From NCBI RefSeq assembly GCF_015206815.1, contig NZ_JADEXZ010000042.1, forward strand, positions 1-51,736: DNA of 51,736 nt, read 5' to 3'. This DNA is from Fortiea sp. LEGE XX443. GTDB lineage: Bacteria > Cyanobacteriota > Cyanobacteriia > Cyanobacteriales > Nostocaceae. The first letter of the stretch is position 1. Each line of letters opens with the position of its first letter. The translations under genes and the position numbers were made by a program. The notes beneath the pieces were generated by a model, which was not told the origin of the DNA, searched no databases, and saw nothing but the letters and a program-made list of their open reading frames with translations. Shown one piece after another: positions 43,572 to 51,736 of the stretch.

Positions 43572-44426
43572 ATGGTACTGGATATCTCTTCTTTGCCTTT
43601 GGCATTTCAATTTACTTCTCCAGGCCCCATTCTGGTAAGAATCGGCCCATTAACTGTCCGCTGGTATGGTTTATTAATTGCGACGGCGGTTTTGATTGGT
43701 GTCAGCCTTTCTCAGTACTTGGCAAAACGCCGTAATGTTAATCCAGAGTTGCTGAGTGATTTGTCAATTTGGCTGGTGATTGGGGCAATTCCCGCAGCGC
43801 GGTTATATTACGTTTTGTTTGAATGGGCAGAATATGCCCAGCGTCCAGAAAAAATTATCGCTATTTGGGAAGGCGGGATTGCCATTCACGGCGCAATTAT
43901 CGGTGGAACAATAGCCGCCTTAATCTTTGCTAAACTCAAGCAGGTTTCTTTTTGGCAATTAGCAGACTTAGTTGCACCTTCGCTAATTTTAGGACAGGCG
44001 ATCGGGCGATGGGGCAATTTCTTTAACTCGGAAGCTTTTGGCAGTCCTACTAATTTACCTTGGAAGCTATACATTTCACCAGAACACCGCCCTTCAGGAT
44101 TAGAAAATTTTGAATACTTCCATCCCACCTTTTTGTATGAATCGCTTTGGAATTTAATGGTGTTTGCCTTGCTATTAAATTTATTTTTTCGGGGTGTCTC
44201 AGGCAAACTACGCCTGAAAGTAGGCACTTTAATTATGGTTTACTTAACAGCCTACAGCGTGGGGCGCTTTTGGATTGAAGGTTTACGCACTGATAGCTTG
44301 ATGTTGGGGCCGCTAAGAATAGCCCAAGTGGTTAGTTTAGCAGGCATTCTTTTAGGGTTAGCTGGGTTAGCTTGGCTTTACTTGCGTAAACGTCCTTTAC
44401 CTGATGTAGTTGCGTCCAGTAATTAG
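43572..44426 (+). CDS. lgt: Prolipoprotein diacylglyceryl transferase
   Basis: A 284-residue integral membrane enzyme that transfers diacylglycerol from phosphatidylglycerol to the Cys of prolipoproteins, the first step of lipoprotein maturation. Seven hydrophobic helices are visible. The signature [17 protein letters not shown] (about 141-157) includes the conserved Arg and Asn, and [12 protein letters not shown] (101-112) contains the functional His-Gly pair. The C-terminal [16 protein letters not shown] carries another conserved Arg. Length is normal. The substrate binding lipoprotein at 11166 is one likely client. Confidence 0.95.
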   Translation: MVLDISSLPLAFQFTSPGPILVRIGPLTVRWYGLLIATAVLIGVSLSQYLAKRRNVNPELLSDLSIWLVIGAIPAARLYYVLFEWAEYAQRPEKIIAIWEGGIAIHGAIIGGTIAALIFAKLKQVSFWQLADLVAPSLILGQAIGRWGNFFNSEAFGSPTNLPWKLYISPEHRPSGLENFEYFHPTFLYESLWNLMVFALLLNLFFRGVSGKLRLKVGTLIMVYLTAYSVGRFWIEGLRTDSLMLGPLRIAQVVSLAGILLGLAGLAWLYLRKRPLPDVVASSN

Positions 44427-44465
44427 ACGATGAGGACACAAGACAAATGCCCAGAAATAAAAAAT

Positions 44466-44560
44466 GCCCCAGATTTGACTCTAGGGCTTAACCAGGGTGC
44501 ATCTACCATTCCACTCTTCTATAGTTAGAGGGTTAATCCGGAAGGATACTGAGAAAATGC
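44466..44560 (+). promoter_or_regulatory. Structured leader-like element before cobM
   Basis: This stretch contains nested pairs: GCCC/GGGC (44466-44469, 44484-44487) and TTAACC/GGTTAA (44488-44493, 44531-44536), enclosing CTACCATTCCACTCTTCTAT. It continues to about 66 bases before the cobM start. It does not match the cobalamin riboswitch I know (no visible B12 box), so its identity is open: a 3' hairpin of lgt, a small RNA or a leader. Confidence 0.3.
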
Positions 44561-44625
44561 CAAGAGATTTTTTTGAGCTATTTTTCCTTACGGGTAAATA
44601 CGTAAAAATAATATAAGTTTTTTGT

Positions 44626-45402
44626 ATGGAAAATCAGCTAAATTCTCTAAAAACAGCAGTTTATATTGTAGGTGCGGGGCCGGGAGATCCAGATTTATTA
44701 ACGGTTAAGGCACAAAAGCTCCTTTCTACGGCAGATGTAATTTTATTTGCTGATGCTTTAGTGCCAGAACAAATATTAGATTTGTGCCGACAAGATGCGG
44801 AAATTATTCGGACTGCGGATAAGACTTTAGAAGAGATTGTAGCGCTGATGGTAGAGAGGGTGCGATCGCAACACAAATCCGTCGTTCGTCTCCATTCTGG
44901 TGATCCTAGTCTCTACAGTGCTGTCCACGAACAAATGCAGATGTTGGCTGAGGCGAATATCCCTTTTGAAGTCATACCAGGAATTAGCGCTTTTCAAGCG
45001 GCGGCTGCCAAACTCAAGGTAGAATTGACTGTTCCCGGTTTAGTCCAGACTATTATCCTGACACGCATTAGCGGACGAACAGAAGTCCCCACCACAGAAG
45101 AGTTAACCACTCTCGCTGCCCATCAAGCTAGTTTATGCTTATATCTGAGTGCGCGTCATGTCGAAAATGCCCAAGCCAAATTACTAGAACATTATCTAAG
45201 TGATACCTTAGTAGCAATTTGCTTTCGTTTAGGGTGGCCTGATGAAAAAATTCGGGTTGTCCCCCTTAACCAAATGGCAGAATGCACCCATCAAGAAAAT
45301 TTAATTCGCACCACACTTTATATAATTAGTCCGGCACTCTTGCCAACAAGTGGGCGATCGCGTTTATATAATCCTGAATATCATCATTTATTTCGTTCTT
45401 AA
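44626..45402 (+). CDS. cobM: Precorrin-4 C11-methyltransferase
   Basis: A 258-residue SAM-dependent methylase of the tetrapyrrole family that adds a methyl group at C11 in corrin (vitamin B12) synthesis. Landmarks are VYIVGAGPGDPDLLTVKAQK (residues 12-31), the start of motif I, ADVILFADALVP, VRLHSGDPSLYSAVHEQM and PFEVIPGISAFQAAAAKL. The acceptor level (CobM or CbiF in the oxygen-dependent or -independent route) is not fixed by sequence; cyanobacteria usually follow the early-cobalt route, so CbiF-type is possible. A bidirectional terminator follows. Confidence 0.9.
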   Translation: MENQLNSLKTAVYIVGAGPGDPDLLTVKAQKLLSTADVILFADALVPEQILDLCRQDAEIIRTADKTLEEIVALMVERVRSQHKSVVRLHSGDPSLYSAVHEQMQMLAEANIPFEVIPGISAFQAAAAKLKVELTVPGLVQTIILTRISGRTEVPTTEELTTLAAHQASLCLYLSARHVENAQAKLLEHYLSDTLVAICFRLGWPDEKIRVVPLNQMAECTHQENLIRTTLYIISPALLPTSGRSRLYNPEYHHLFRS

Positions 45403-45444
45403 TAAAAAAGTGCAAAGACACACCTCTGCATCTTTGCACCTTTA
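45402..45444. terminator. Bidirectional terminator between cobM and clpB
   Basis: GTGCAAAGA (45410-45418) and TCTTTGCAC (45431-45439) form a 9-bp stem. An A-run (AATAAAAAA) before it gives a T-run for the minus strand, and CTTTA follows on the plus strand. It lies between the convergent stops of cobM and clpB and would serve both. Confidence 0.7.
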
Positions 45445-45461
45445 CGTGAAATAATCTGAAT

Positions 45462-48080
45462 TTAATTGCTAAATATCTCCGCAGGTAAGCGACTAAAAGC
45501 CAGCCGTTCATTCTGCACATCGACAAAGATGGTGTCACCGTCGTGGAATTCGCCGCGGAGTATGGCTTTGGCAATTTGTGTTTCTAACTCGCGCTGAATT
45601 GCTCGTTTTAGTGGACGCGCCCCAAATACGGGGTCGTATCCTACTTCTGCTAAGAAATCAAGAGAAGCATCGGAGAGTTTGAGTGAGATTTTGCGATCGC
45701 TCAATCTTTCTCTTAATCTTGCGACTTGCAACTGGACTATATGCCGCAGTTCTTTCTTATCTAAACTGTGGAAGATGATAATCTCATCAATCCGGTTGAG
45801 GAACTCTGGCCGGAAGCTATTCCGCATCGCCTCCATTACCCGATGGCGCATTTCGTCGTAGCGGTTGTTATCCCCAGCAATATCGAGAATGAATTGCGAA
45901 CCGATGTTGCTGGTCATGATTATAATTGAGTTCTTGAAGTCCACAGTATGACCTTGGGCATCGGTGACGCGCCCATCATCCAGAATTTGCAGGAAGATAT
46001 TAAATACATCTGGGTGTGCTTTTTCGATTTCGTCAAACAAAATCACTGAGTATGGACGACGACGAATCGATTCGGTGAGTTGTCCGCCTTCTTCATAACC
46101 CACGTATCCGGGAGGCGCACCGATTAACCGCGACACGGCGTGTTTTTCCATGTACTCAGACATATCAATTCGCACCAGTGCATCTTCAGTGTCGAACATA
46201 TACCCCGCCAAAGCTTTCGCTAACTCGGTTTTACCAACACCTGTGGGGCCGAGGAAAACAAAGCTGGCGATGGGACGATTAGGATCAGCCAATCCAGCCC
46301 GCGATCGCTGAATCGCATCGGCGACTGCTGTGACGGCTTCATCTTGTCCAACTACCCGCTGATGCAGTTCGTCTTCTAAATGCAGCAGTTTTTCCTTCTC
46401 CGATTCCACCAACTTACTGATGGGAATTCCTGTCCATTTAGATATAACTTCAGCAATATCAGATTCGGTGACTTCTTCCCGCAATAGAGATTTACCGCTT
46501 CTTTGGGCGTTGGCTAATTCACTTTCGGCTACTTCTAATTTGCGATGTAAATCTGTCAAATTACCGTATTTCAATTCCGCAGCGCGGTTGAGGTCGTAGT
46601 TGCGTTCTGCTTGCTGAATTTCTAAGTTAACCCGTTCAATTTCTTTTTTAACAGACTGAATTTTATTGATAATATCTTTCTCAGACTGCCATTGAGTGCT
46701 GAGAGTTCTTTGTTCTTCTTTGAGGTCAGCAATTTCTTTTTCTAATCGTCCTAGCCGTTCACGAGAAGCTGCATCGCTTTCTTTTTGCAAAGATAGTTTC
46801 TCCATTTCTAATTGGAGAATCTTGCGATCAATTTCGTCGAGTTCTTCGGGTTTGGAGGTAATTTCCATTTTCAACCTAGCGGCGGCTTCATCTACCAAGT
46901 CAATGGCTTTGTCTGGTAAAAAGCGATCGCTAATATATCTACCCGAAAGTTGCGCCGCAGCTACTAAAGCACTATCGGAAATCTTTACACCGTGGTGGTT
47001 TTCATAGCGTTCTCGCAAGCCGCGCAAAATGGAAATCGTATCTTCGACGCTGGGTTGATCCACATAAACTTGTTGGAAGCGTCTTTCTAAAGCGGCATCT
47101 TTTTCGATATATTTGCGATACTCATCTAAAGTTGTCGCCCCTATACAACGCAACTCACCCCGCGCCAACATCGGTTTTAACAAATTCCCTGCATCCATCG
47201 CGCCTTGGGTTGCACCCGCACCGACAACGGTGTGAATTTCATCAATAAATAGAACTATATTACCGCCAGATTCGGTAACTTCTTTTAAGACCGCTTTGAG
47301 GCGTTCTTCAAATTCTCCCCGGAATTTTGCCCCAGCAATCAAAGCACCCATATCCAAAGCAATTAGCTTGCGGTCTTTGAGAGATTGGGGAACATCACCA
47401 GCTACGATGCGCTGGGCTAATCCTTCCGCGATCGCAGTTTTACCAACACCAGGTTCCCCAATCAACACAGGGTTATTTTTGGTACGGCGCGAGAGAATCT
47501 GCACAGTCCGGCGAATCTCATCATCCCGGCCAATCACCGGATCGAGTTGACCTTTGCGGGCTGCTTCTGTGAGGTCACGTCCATATTTTTCCAGTGCTTC
47601 GTATTTACCTTCTGGATTTTGGTCGGTCACTTTCTGGCTCCCACGAATTTGTTTAATAATATTTTTCAGCTTGCCTTCGTCTAAACCGAATTCTTGGAGT
47701 AGACTCTTACCAAAGCGGTCATCTTTGGCATAACCCAGTAACAAGTGTTCTATAGAAATATATTCGTCTTTGAAGTCTTTGCGATAGCCATCAGCCCGAT
47801 CTAACAGGGTATCTAAACTGCGTCCTAAGAACACAGAACTACTTGTACCAGATACCTTTGGCTGACGTTGCAGAAATTGATCGGTGCGATCGCGGATTTT
47901 TTGCAGATTTACACCCGCTTTGGTTAAAATACTGCTGGCTAGACCTTCTTGTTCCAGCAAGGCTTTCATCAGGTGTTCGCTTTCGATTTGCTGTTGTTGA
48001 TATTGTTTAACAATATCTGGCGTGTGGGCGATCGCTTCCCAGGCTTTTTCGGTAAATTGGTTAGGATTAGTAGGTTGCAT
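45462..48080 (-). CDS. clpB: ClpB disaggregase chaperone
   Basis: An 872-residue hexameric AAA+ ATPase that works with DnaK to pull proteins out of aggregates. The N-domain is residues 1-150; NBD1 has Walker [14 protein letters not shown] (about 206-218) and Walker [10 protein letters not shown]; a coiled-coil middle domain (about 410-530, [20 protein letters not shown]) is the ClpB hallmark; NBD2 has [14 protein letters not shown] and Walker [15 protein letters not shown]. Length is normal. The ATG follows a 290-bp spacer from the TA pair; no heat-shock operator (CIRCE) was recognised in it. Confidence 0.97.
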   Translation of the reverse strand: MQPTNPNQFTEKAWEAIAHTPDIVKQYQQQQIESEHLMKALLEQEGLASSILTKAGVNLQKIRDRTDQFLQRQPKVSGTSSSVFLGRSLDTLLDRADGYRKDFKDEYISIEHLLLGYAKDDRFGKSLLQEFGLDEGKLKNIIKQIRGSQKVTDQNPEGKYEALEKYGRDLTEAARKGQLDPVIGRDDEIRRTVQILSRRTKNNPVLIGEPGVGKTAIAEGLAQRIVAGDVPQSLKDRKLIALDMGALIAGAKFRGEFEERLKAVLKEVTESGGNIVLFIDEIHTVVGAGATQGAMDAGNLLKPMLARGELRCIGATTLDEYRKYIEKDAALERRFQQVYVDQPSVEDTISILRGLRERYENHHGVKISDSALVAAAQLSGRYISDRFLPDKAIDLVDEAAARLKMEITSKPEELDEIDRKILQLEMEKLSLQKESDAASRERLGRLEKEIADLKEEQRTLSTQWQSEKDIINKIQSVKKEIERVNLEIQQAERNYDLNRAAELKYGNLTDLHRKLEVAESELANAQRSGKSLLREEVTESDIAEVISKWTGIPISKLVESEKEKLLHLEDELHQRVVGQDEAVTAVADAIQRSRAGLADPNRPIASFVFLGPTGVGKTELAKALAGYMFDTEDALVRIDMSEYMEKHAVSRLIGAPPGYVGYEEGGQLTESIRRRPYSVILFDEIEKAHPDVFNIFLQILDDGRVTDAQGHTVDFKNSIIIMTSNIGSQFILDIAGDNNRYDEMRHRVMEAMRNSFRPEFLNRIDEIIIFHSLDKKELRHIVQLQVARLRERLSDRKISLKLSDASLDFLAEVGYDPVFGARPLKRAIQRELETQIAKAILRGEFHDGDTIFVDVQNERLAFSRLPAEIFSN

Positions 48081-48369
48081 AGGCTTTTTGAATAACCACT
48101 CCCGACATGAGGCGCAGAAAAAATCTTATATGGCTATTGTATGAAGCGGAGCGCAACTAACTGGATCGGTCTTCACGTCTTTATGAAGTAGTATTATTAC
48201 CTGAATAATAAAAACAACTACGGCTGATACCACCCACAAAAGATCCTCCACGGCATTAGGACAGGCGTTAATTAGTTGTTAATTATACTTCAACTTTAAC
48301 AATTGATATTATCTGCCTCTTGTCTGTTAATTCATTGGTAATTTTATCCTACACTAAGGTAGTTTCGCT

Positions 48370-48720
48370 TTATTCTAATAATTGAAAGGCTTGAATCATA
48401 ATTTCATTTAGTTTTTGTATATGCTGAGTCATTAACTGACCCAAGCGTCTTAGAACTAAAAGACGATTTAAGGTAGCAATTTTCGTGACTCTCACTTTAG
48501 AAGAAATACGTAATCCTGTTTTAACAAAATCTGCATCGGAGTCTAATATTGCAAATTCTTCTGATGTCAAATTATTAACATCCTGAGATGAAATAAAGCA
48601 AAGAGTAATTTCATCTTTTGCTGAATCTACCCACAGTATCACCGCAGGACGTAATTTTGTTTGACTTAAATCTGTGAAGGGAAATTGAGTTAGAACAATA
48701 TCACCCTTGTTCAAAGTCAT
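48370..48720 (-). CDS. PemK/MazF-like toxin
   Basis: A 116-residue protein opening MTLNKGDIVLTQFPFTDLSQ and TKLRPAVILW, the first strands of PemK/MazF-type ribonuclease toxins. The later part (ISSKVRVTKIATLNRLLVLR, then RRLGQLMTQHIQKLNEIM) matches the divergent cyanobacterial group. The ATG shares one base with the TAA of the gene before it (TAATG), so the two are translationally coupled. It is intact, unlike the MazF remnant at 23947. Confidence 0.85.
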   Translation of the reverse strand: MTLNKGDIVLTQFPFTDLSQTKLRPAVILWVDSAKDEITLCFISSQDVNNLTSEEFAILDSDADFVKTGLRISSKVRVTKIATLNRLLVLRRLGQLMTQHIQKLNEIMIQAFQLLE

Positions 48721-48926
48721 TAAACAGGTTCTCCATCTTCGGCGGTGTAAATATCAGGTTCATCATGTAAGAAATCCAAAGCTCTACCTTTTTCTGCGAG
48801 GTTCATCAGTTCCAGGGTTGAAGGGTAACTCACATCGCTAAATAATTTTTTTTCGAGTAAGGCTTGTTCTGTTACGGAAAGTGCGCGGATAATTTGCACT
48901 AAAGTATCAATTAATTGAGTATTCAC
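48720..48926 (-). CDS. Putative antitoxin of the PemK-like toxin
   Basis: A 68-residue helical, acidic protein, starting MNTQLIDTLVQIIRALSVTE, with the middle QALLEKKLF and a disordered acidic end (HDEPDIYTAEDGEPV). Small proteins of this type are always placed before PemK-like toxins in cyanobacteria. Identification rests on size, charge and the coupled start; no DNA-binding motif is obvious, so its own repressor role is uncertain. Confidence 0.75.
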   Translation of the reverse strand: MNTQLIDTLVQIIRALSVTEQALLEKKLFSDVSYPSTLELMNLAEKGRALDFLHDEPDIYTAEDGEPV

Positions 48927-48976
48927 AGCTTTATGTTTTGGTCATTGTTGTGTCAGGTATATTTTCATGCTATTCA

Positions 48977-49324
48977 TTAGCCGCCACTGAGTTTGGCTTT
49001 GTAACCTAGTTTAGTGACAATCTCCAAAATTTTCTGCTTGTGTTCGCCTTGAATTTCAATGGTGTCATCTTTAACAGTCCCACCAGTACCACATTGGGTT
49101 TTTAACTGTTTAAGTAAATCGGCTAAAGTTTCGGGTTTGGTTTGAAACCCAGTAATCACCGTCACCGTTTTACCCTTGCGTCCGGTGCGAGTGGCTTGGA
49201 TTCTCAAGTTTTGCTGTTGCGGCGGTAGTTCCTGAATTGGTCTTTCAGTGGCGGCGGAGTTATCATTACCAAATTCGCGGTAGACAAACTGTTTATCAGA
49301 AGAATTGGATTTAGAAGCAGACAT
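48977..49324 (-). CDS. SUI1/eIF1-like translation factor (YciH-type)
   Basis: A 115-residue protein with the SUI1 fold at its C-terminal end: RKGKTVTVITGFQTKPETLA, then LLKQLKTQCGTGGTVKDDTI and EIQGEHKQKILEIVTKLGYK. It is the bacterial homologue of eIF1 (YciH in E. coli), which can check initiation at start codons. The N-terminal 50 residues are a low-complexity tail. The start was put at MSASKSN (49324), with an alternative ATG two codons earlier. It is divergent from trpB. Confidence 0.9.
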   Translation of the reverse strand: MSASKSNSSDKQFVYREFGNDNSAATERPIQELPPQQQNLRIQATRTGRKGKTVTVITGFQTKPETLADLLKQLKTQCGTGGTVKDDTIEIQGEHKQKILEIVTKLGYKAKLSGG

Positions 49325-49380
49325 AAACAATTGCGGTAGTGATCAGTTCTACTACATTTATTATGCTGTCAGACTTTCGT

Positions 49381-49413
49381 AATTACGAATTACGAATTAC
49401 GAATTACGAATTA
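49381..49413. repeat. 7-bp tandem repeat (STRR)
   Basis: AATTACG is repeated four times in a row from 49381, followed by AATTA. Heptameric short tandem repeats of this kind are a trait of heterocystous cyanobacteria. It lies in the sui1-trpB spacer. An ORF reading from 49339 would pass through it as a spurious low-complexity run, which supports the later trpB start. Confidence 0.9.
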
Positions 49414-49467
49414 TTGCCCAGACTCCCTATAATTAATGAAGTCTTTACTTGTGATCAATATCCTTCC

Positions 49468-50709
49468 GTGACTACAACTCCCCTTTCTCCAAATTCTTCC
49501 ACAACTGCTCAGGTTCCCGACACTCAAGGACGCTTTGGACGCTTTGGCGGTAAGTACGTCCCGGAAACGCTGATGCCAGCTTTAGCGGAGCTTGAAACAG
49601 CTTACCAGCAATATCGCCATGCCCCAGAGTTTCAAGCAGAACTCCAACAACTGCTGCGGGATTATGTAGGACGTGCGACACCGTTGTATTTTGCTGAACG
49701 TTTGACTGCTCATTATGCCCGACCTGATGGCACAGGGGTACAAATTTATTTGAAGCGGGAAGATTTAAATCACACAGGCGCACACAAAATCAATAATGCC
49801 CTGGGTCAGGTCTTGTTAGCGAAGCGCATGGGTAAAAAGCGGATTATTGCCGAAACTGGCGCTGGACAGCATGGAGTCGCTACAGCAACCGTTTGCGCTC
49901 GTTTTGGCTTGGAATGTGTGATTTACATGGGCGTTCACGATATGGAACGCCAAGCTTTAAACGTGTTTAGAATGCGGTTGATGGGTGCAGAAGTTCGCCC
50001 GGTGGCAGCGGGTACAGGTACTCTCAAAGATGCGACTTCGGAAGCGATTCGAGATTGGGTAACAAATGTCGAAACAACTCACTACATCCTCGGTTCGGTA
50101 GCAGGGCCACACCCTTACCCGATGATGGTGCGAGATTTTCATGCGGTGATTGGTCAAGAAACTCGCGCCCAAGCTTTAGAAAAGTGGGGTGGTTTACCCG
50201 ACATTCTCATGGCTTGTGTGGGTGGTGGTTCTAATGCAATGGGACTTTTTTATGAATTTGTGAATGAGCCATCTGTGCGGTTAATTGGCGTGGAAGCTGC
50301 CGGTGAAGGTGTGAATACAGACAAACACGCTGCCACTTTGACAAAAGGGCGAGTTGGTGTATTGCATGGAGCAATGAGCTATCTACTGCAAGATGAGGAC
50401 GGACAAGTAACTGAGGCTCACTCGATTAGTGCTGGGTTAGATTATCCTGGTGTGGGGCCAGAACACAGTTATTTGAAAGATATAAATCGCGCTGAATACT
50501 ACAGTGTAACTGATGCAGAAGCTTTGGCAGCATTCCAAAAACTCTCTCGCTTAGAAGGGATTATCCCCGCTTTGGAAACATCCCATGCGATCGCCTACCT
50601 CGAAACTCTCTGTCCTCAATTAAGCGGTAGTCCCCGAATTATCATTAACTGTTCTGGACGCGGCGATAAAGATGTACAAACCGTAGCAAAATTTTTAACT
50701 CCGCAATGA
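49468..50709 (+). CDS. trpB: Tryptophan synthase beta chain
   Basis: A 413-residue PLP enzyme that joins indole and serine to make tryptophan, as part of the alpha2-beta2 complex. PLP binds Lys107 in [13 protein letters not shown], the glycine-rich loop is [10 protein letters not shown], and [13 protein letters not shown] follows the domain order of the family. The start is GTG at 49468 ([12 protein letters not shown]), chosen because the frame upstream passes through the 7-bp repeats and is not typical of TrpB. No trpA or other trp gene is adjacent; dispersed trp genes are usual in cyanobacteria. Confidence 0.95.
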   Translation: MTTTPLSPNSSTTAQVPDTQGRFGRFGGKYVPETLMPALAELETAYQQYRHAPEFQAELQQLLRDYVGRATPLYFAERLTAHYARPDGTGVQIYLKREDLNHTGAHKINNALGQVLLAKRMGKKRIIAETGAGQHGVATATVCARFGLECVIYMGVHDMERQALNVFRMRLMGAEVRPVAAGTGTLKDATSEAIRDWVTNVETTHYILGSVAGPHPYPMMVRDFHAVIGQETRAQALEKWGGLPDILMACVGGGSNAMGLFYEFVNEPSVRLIGVEAAGEGVNTDKHAATLTKGRVGVLHGAMSYLLQDEDGQVTEAHSISAGLDYPGVGPEHSYLKDINRAEYYSVTDAEALAAFQKLSRLEGIIPALETSHAIAYLETLCPQLSGSPRIIINCSGRGDKDVQTVAKFLTPQ

Positions 50710-50726
50710 GGAGTACTGAGTTAAAC

Positions 50727-50760
50727 GTGCTGGCTCAACGCCCAGCACTCAGTTAATTTA
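50727..50760 (+). terminator. Candidate terminator after trpB
   Basis: GTGCTGG (50727-50733) and CCAGCAC (50742-50748) form a 7-bp stem. An outer pair, ACTGAGT (50715-50721) and ACTCAGT (50747-50753), overlaps it as an alternative fold. It is about 20 bases after the stop; TTAATTTA follows, a weak T-run. Confidence 0.5.
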
Positions 50761-51114
50761 GGTGCGAACTATGATGAAAGTTAAAACGCTGTCAATTTCC
50801 CTCTAGAATGCCCTTATTCCCTTGAGCAATTGCTTGATGTCAATTGGTTAAGTAATTCAAATGACTGAAAAAAGGTATTGCATCTTACACCCAATCTCAA
50901 CATCTAATCCTTTGTGGGTAAGTCCGATAAATATTTTTCTCTCCAGAGAATGATGATTTATGGAAAATTATGAATATGCAAGTTGGCTGGAAGTATTGCA
51001 AGGTATAGCGGTATAAATCCCCAGATGCCGACCAATAGAGCATTTGTTCAATTTACATCAGTCCGGTTACATTGTCTGGAAGTTTACTTTCAGTGTGTTT
51101 AGGGCTACCTATTA
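50754..51114. other. Intergenic stretch without a recognised gene
   Basis: A 360-bp spacer between trpB and the second CAP-domain gene. Open frames are short and have no recognised product. It should hold the promoter of the CAP gene; no box was identified with confidence. Confidence 0.4.
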
Positions 51115-51675
51115 ATGATTCAGACAAAAATTTACAGCGCTGCTGTTGGGACTTTGGCTTTGATTGGGGGAGCGATGTCTTACGACAAGCCGCTTCACGT
51201 CTACGCTTTTTCCACACCTGCTCAAACTGCTACTCTGCAACCCTCCCAGGTATCAAGTCGTAGCTTCCAACTGGCGCAATCTACTGTGAACACTGCGGCG
51301 CTCGAAGTTGCGGTTTTCAATCAAATTAATCAATTTCGAGCTACCCAAGGCTTACCAAGATTAAGTCGTAATTCTGCAATTGACAATCAAGCCAGGATTC
51401 ACAGTCAAAATATGGCTAGTGGTCGAGTTGCATTTAGTCATTATGGTTTTGGCCCGCGAATTCAAGCGATCGCTATTCCCTATAGAGGAGCATCTGAAAA
51501 TGTTGCTTATAACCAGGGATATAGAGATTCTGCTACCCAAGCTGTGCAAGGCTGGCTGAGAAGTTCCGGGCATCTTGCTAATATTAGAGGCAATTACAAC
51601 CTAACCGGCATAGGAGTTGCCAGAAATAGTAGAGGTGCAGTCTACTTCACCCAACTATTTATCCTCCAACGATAA
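51115..51675 (+). CDS. Secreted CAP-domain protein, copy 2
   Basis: A 186-residue paralogue of the gene at 34863. A signal segment covers residues 1-30 (TLALIGGAMSY near its end), and the CAP domain begins near residue 62: EVAVFNQINQFRATQGLPRL, ARIHSQNMASGRVAFSHYG, ASENVAYNQGY and VQGWLRSSGHLANI. The last block GNYNLTGIGVARNSRGAVYF matches copy 1 almost residue for residue. Both appear complete. Function in the envelope is inferred from family and signal only. Confidence 0.9.
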   Translation: MIQTKIYSAAVGTLALIGGAMSYDKPLHVYAFSTPAQTATLQPSQVSSRSFQLAQSTVNTAALEVAVFNQINQFRATQGLPRLSRNSAIDNQARIHSQNMASGRVAFSHYGFGPRIQAIAIPYRGASENVAYNQGYRDSATQAVQGWLRSSGHLANIRGNYNLTGIGVARNSRGAVYFTQLFILQR

Positions 51676-51736
51676 AAAAATAACATTCAATTAAAGCTTG
51701 GGGTGCGTTACTTGATTAGAGGCAGGGGGCAGGGGG

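Noticed and set aside
44427-44625. Cobalamin riboswitch before cobM
   Set aside because: No recognisable B12 box or the usual long multi-stem layout; reported only as an unassigned structured element.
49339-49467. Upstream ATG start for trpB
   Set aside because: The frame runs through the 7-bp tandem repeats; the GTG at 49468 gives the usual TrpB N-terminus.

Overview
The window is chromosomal DNA from a filamentous, probably heterocyst-forming cyanobacterium (Nostocales: Nostoc, Calothrix or Tolypothrix type). The evidence is the dense scatter of the HIP1 octamer GCGATCGC, a 7-bp short tandem repeat (STRR) before trpB, several typical cyanobacterial dispersed palindromes, and a gene set (DUF1802, DUF2993, DUF4126, pentapeptide-repeat, NACHT and TPR-STAND proteins) usual in that group. 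No tRNA or rRNA gene was recognised. Species cannot be fixed from sequence reading alone.

Layout. 1-1.0 kb: transposase debris (a partial IS630-type gene at the edge and an IS982 C-terminal remnant), each carrying a small palindromic repeat. 1.1-6.1 kb: a DUF2993 protein, a PMT-family glycosyltransferase, an aldo/keto reductase broken by an amber codon, a DUF1802 protein and a small hypothetical. 6.1-6.6 kb: a structured element resembling domain I of a group II intron, then a perfect 19-bp inverted repeat. 6.7-10.7 kb: gamma-glutamyltransferase, a TacAT-type toxin-antitoxin pair and a membrane pentapeptide-repeat protein. 11-18.3 kb: two minus-strand ABC operons, an OpuB/OsmX-like osmoprotectant importer and an ABC-2 type exporter with two paralogous membrane subunits. 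18.4-20.6 kb: tandem MscS channels with mosaic identity. The importer, channels and possibly the exporter make this stretch look like an envelope and osmotic-response neighbourhood. 20.8-23.7 kb: a YfcG-like GST, a SAM methyltransferase and an alpha/beta hydrolase.

23.8-29 kb is the accessory heart. A graveyard (methyltransferase N-terminal fragment, MazF remnant, integrase remnant) borders a minus-strand group: a parvulin-like PPIase, an IS630-derived HTH protein, a HopA1-family protein and two small proteins with double-glycine leaders. HopA1-domain proteins are known partners in class V lanthipeptide and thioamitide biosynthesis, so this is read as a candidate RiPP locus. The two precursors share a core helix but differ sharply: one lacks Cys, the other has 5 Cys and 14 Ser/Thr. 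No kinase, protease or transporter is visible nearby. This is the best candidate for an undescribed system.

29.7-43.2 kb: an OmpR-type regulator, an HTH-NACHT STAND ATPase, an inactive-looking rhodanese, RNase D, a CAP-domain protein, purB, DUF4126, a conserved hypothetical followed by five 21-bp tandem repeats, an HNH nuclease with a small overlapping partner, and a 1162-residue STAND ATPase ending in a very regular TPR array (102-bp DNA repeats). 43.5-51.7 kb is mostly housekeeping: lgt, cobM, clpB, a second toxin-antitoxin pair, an SUI1/YciH-like factor, trpB and a second CAP-domain protein.
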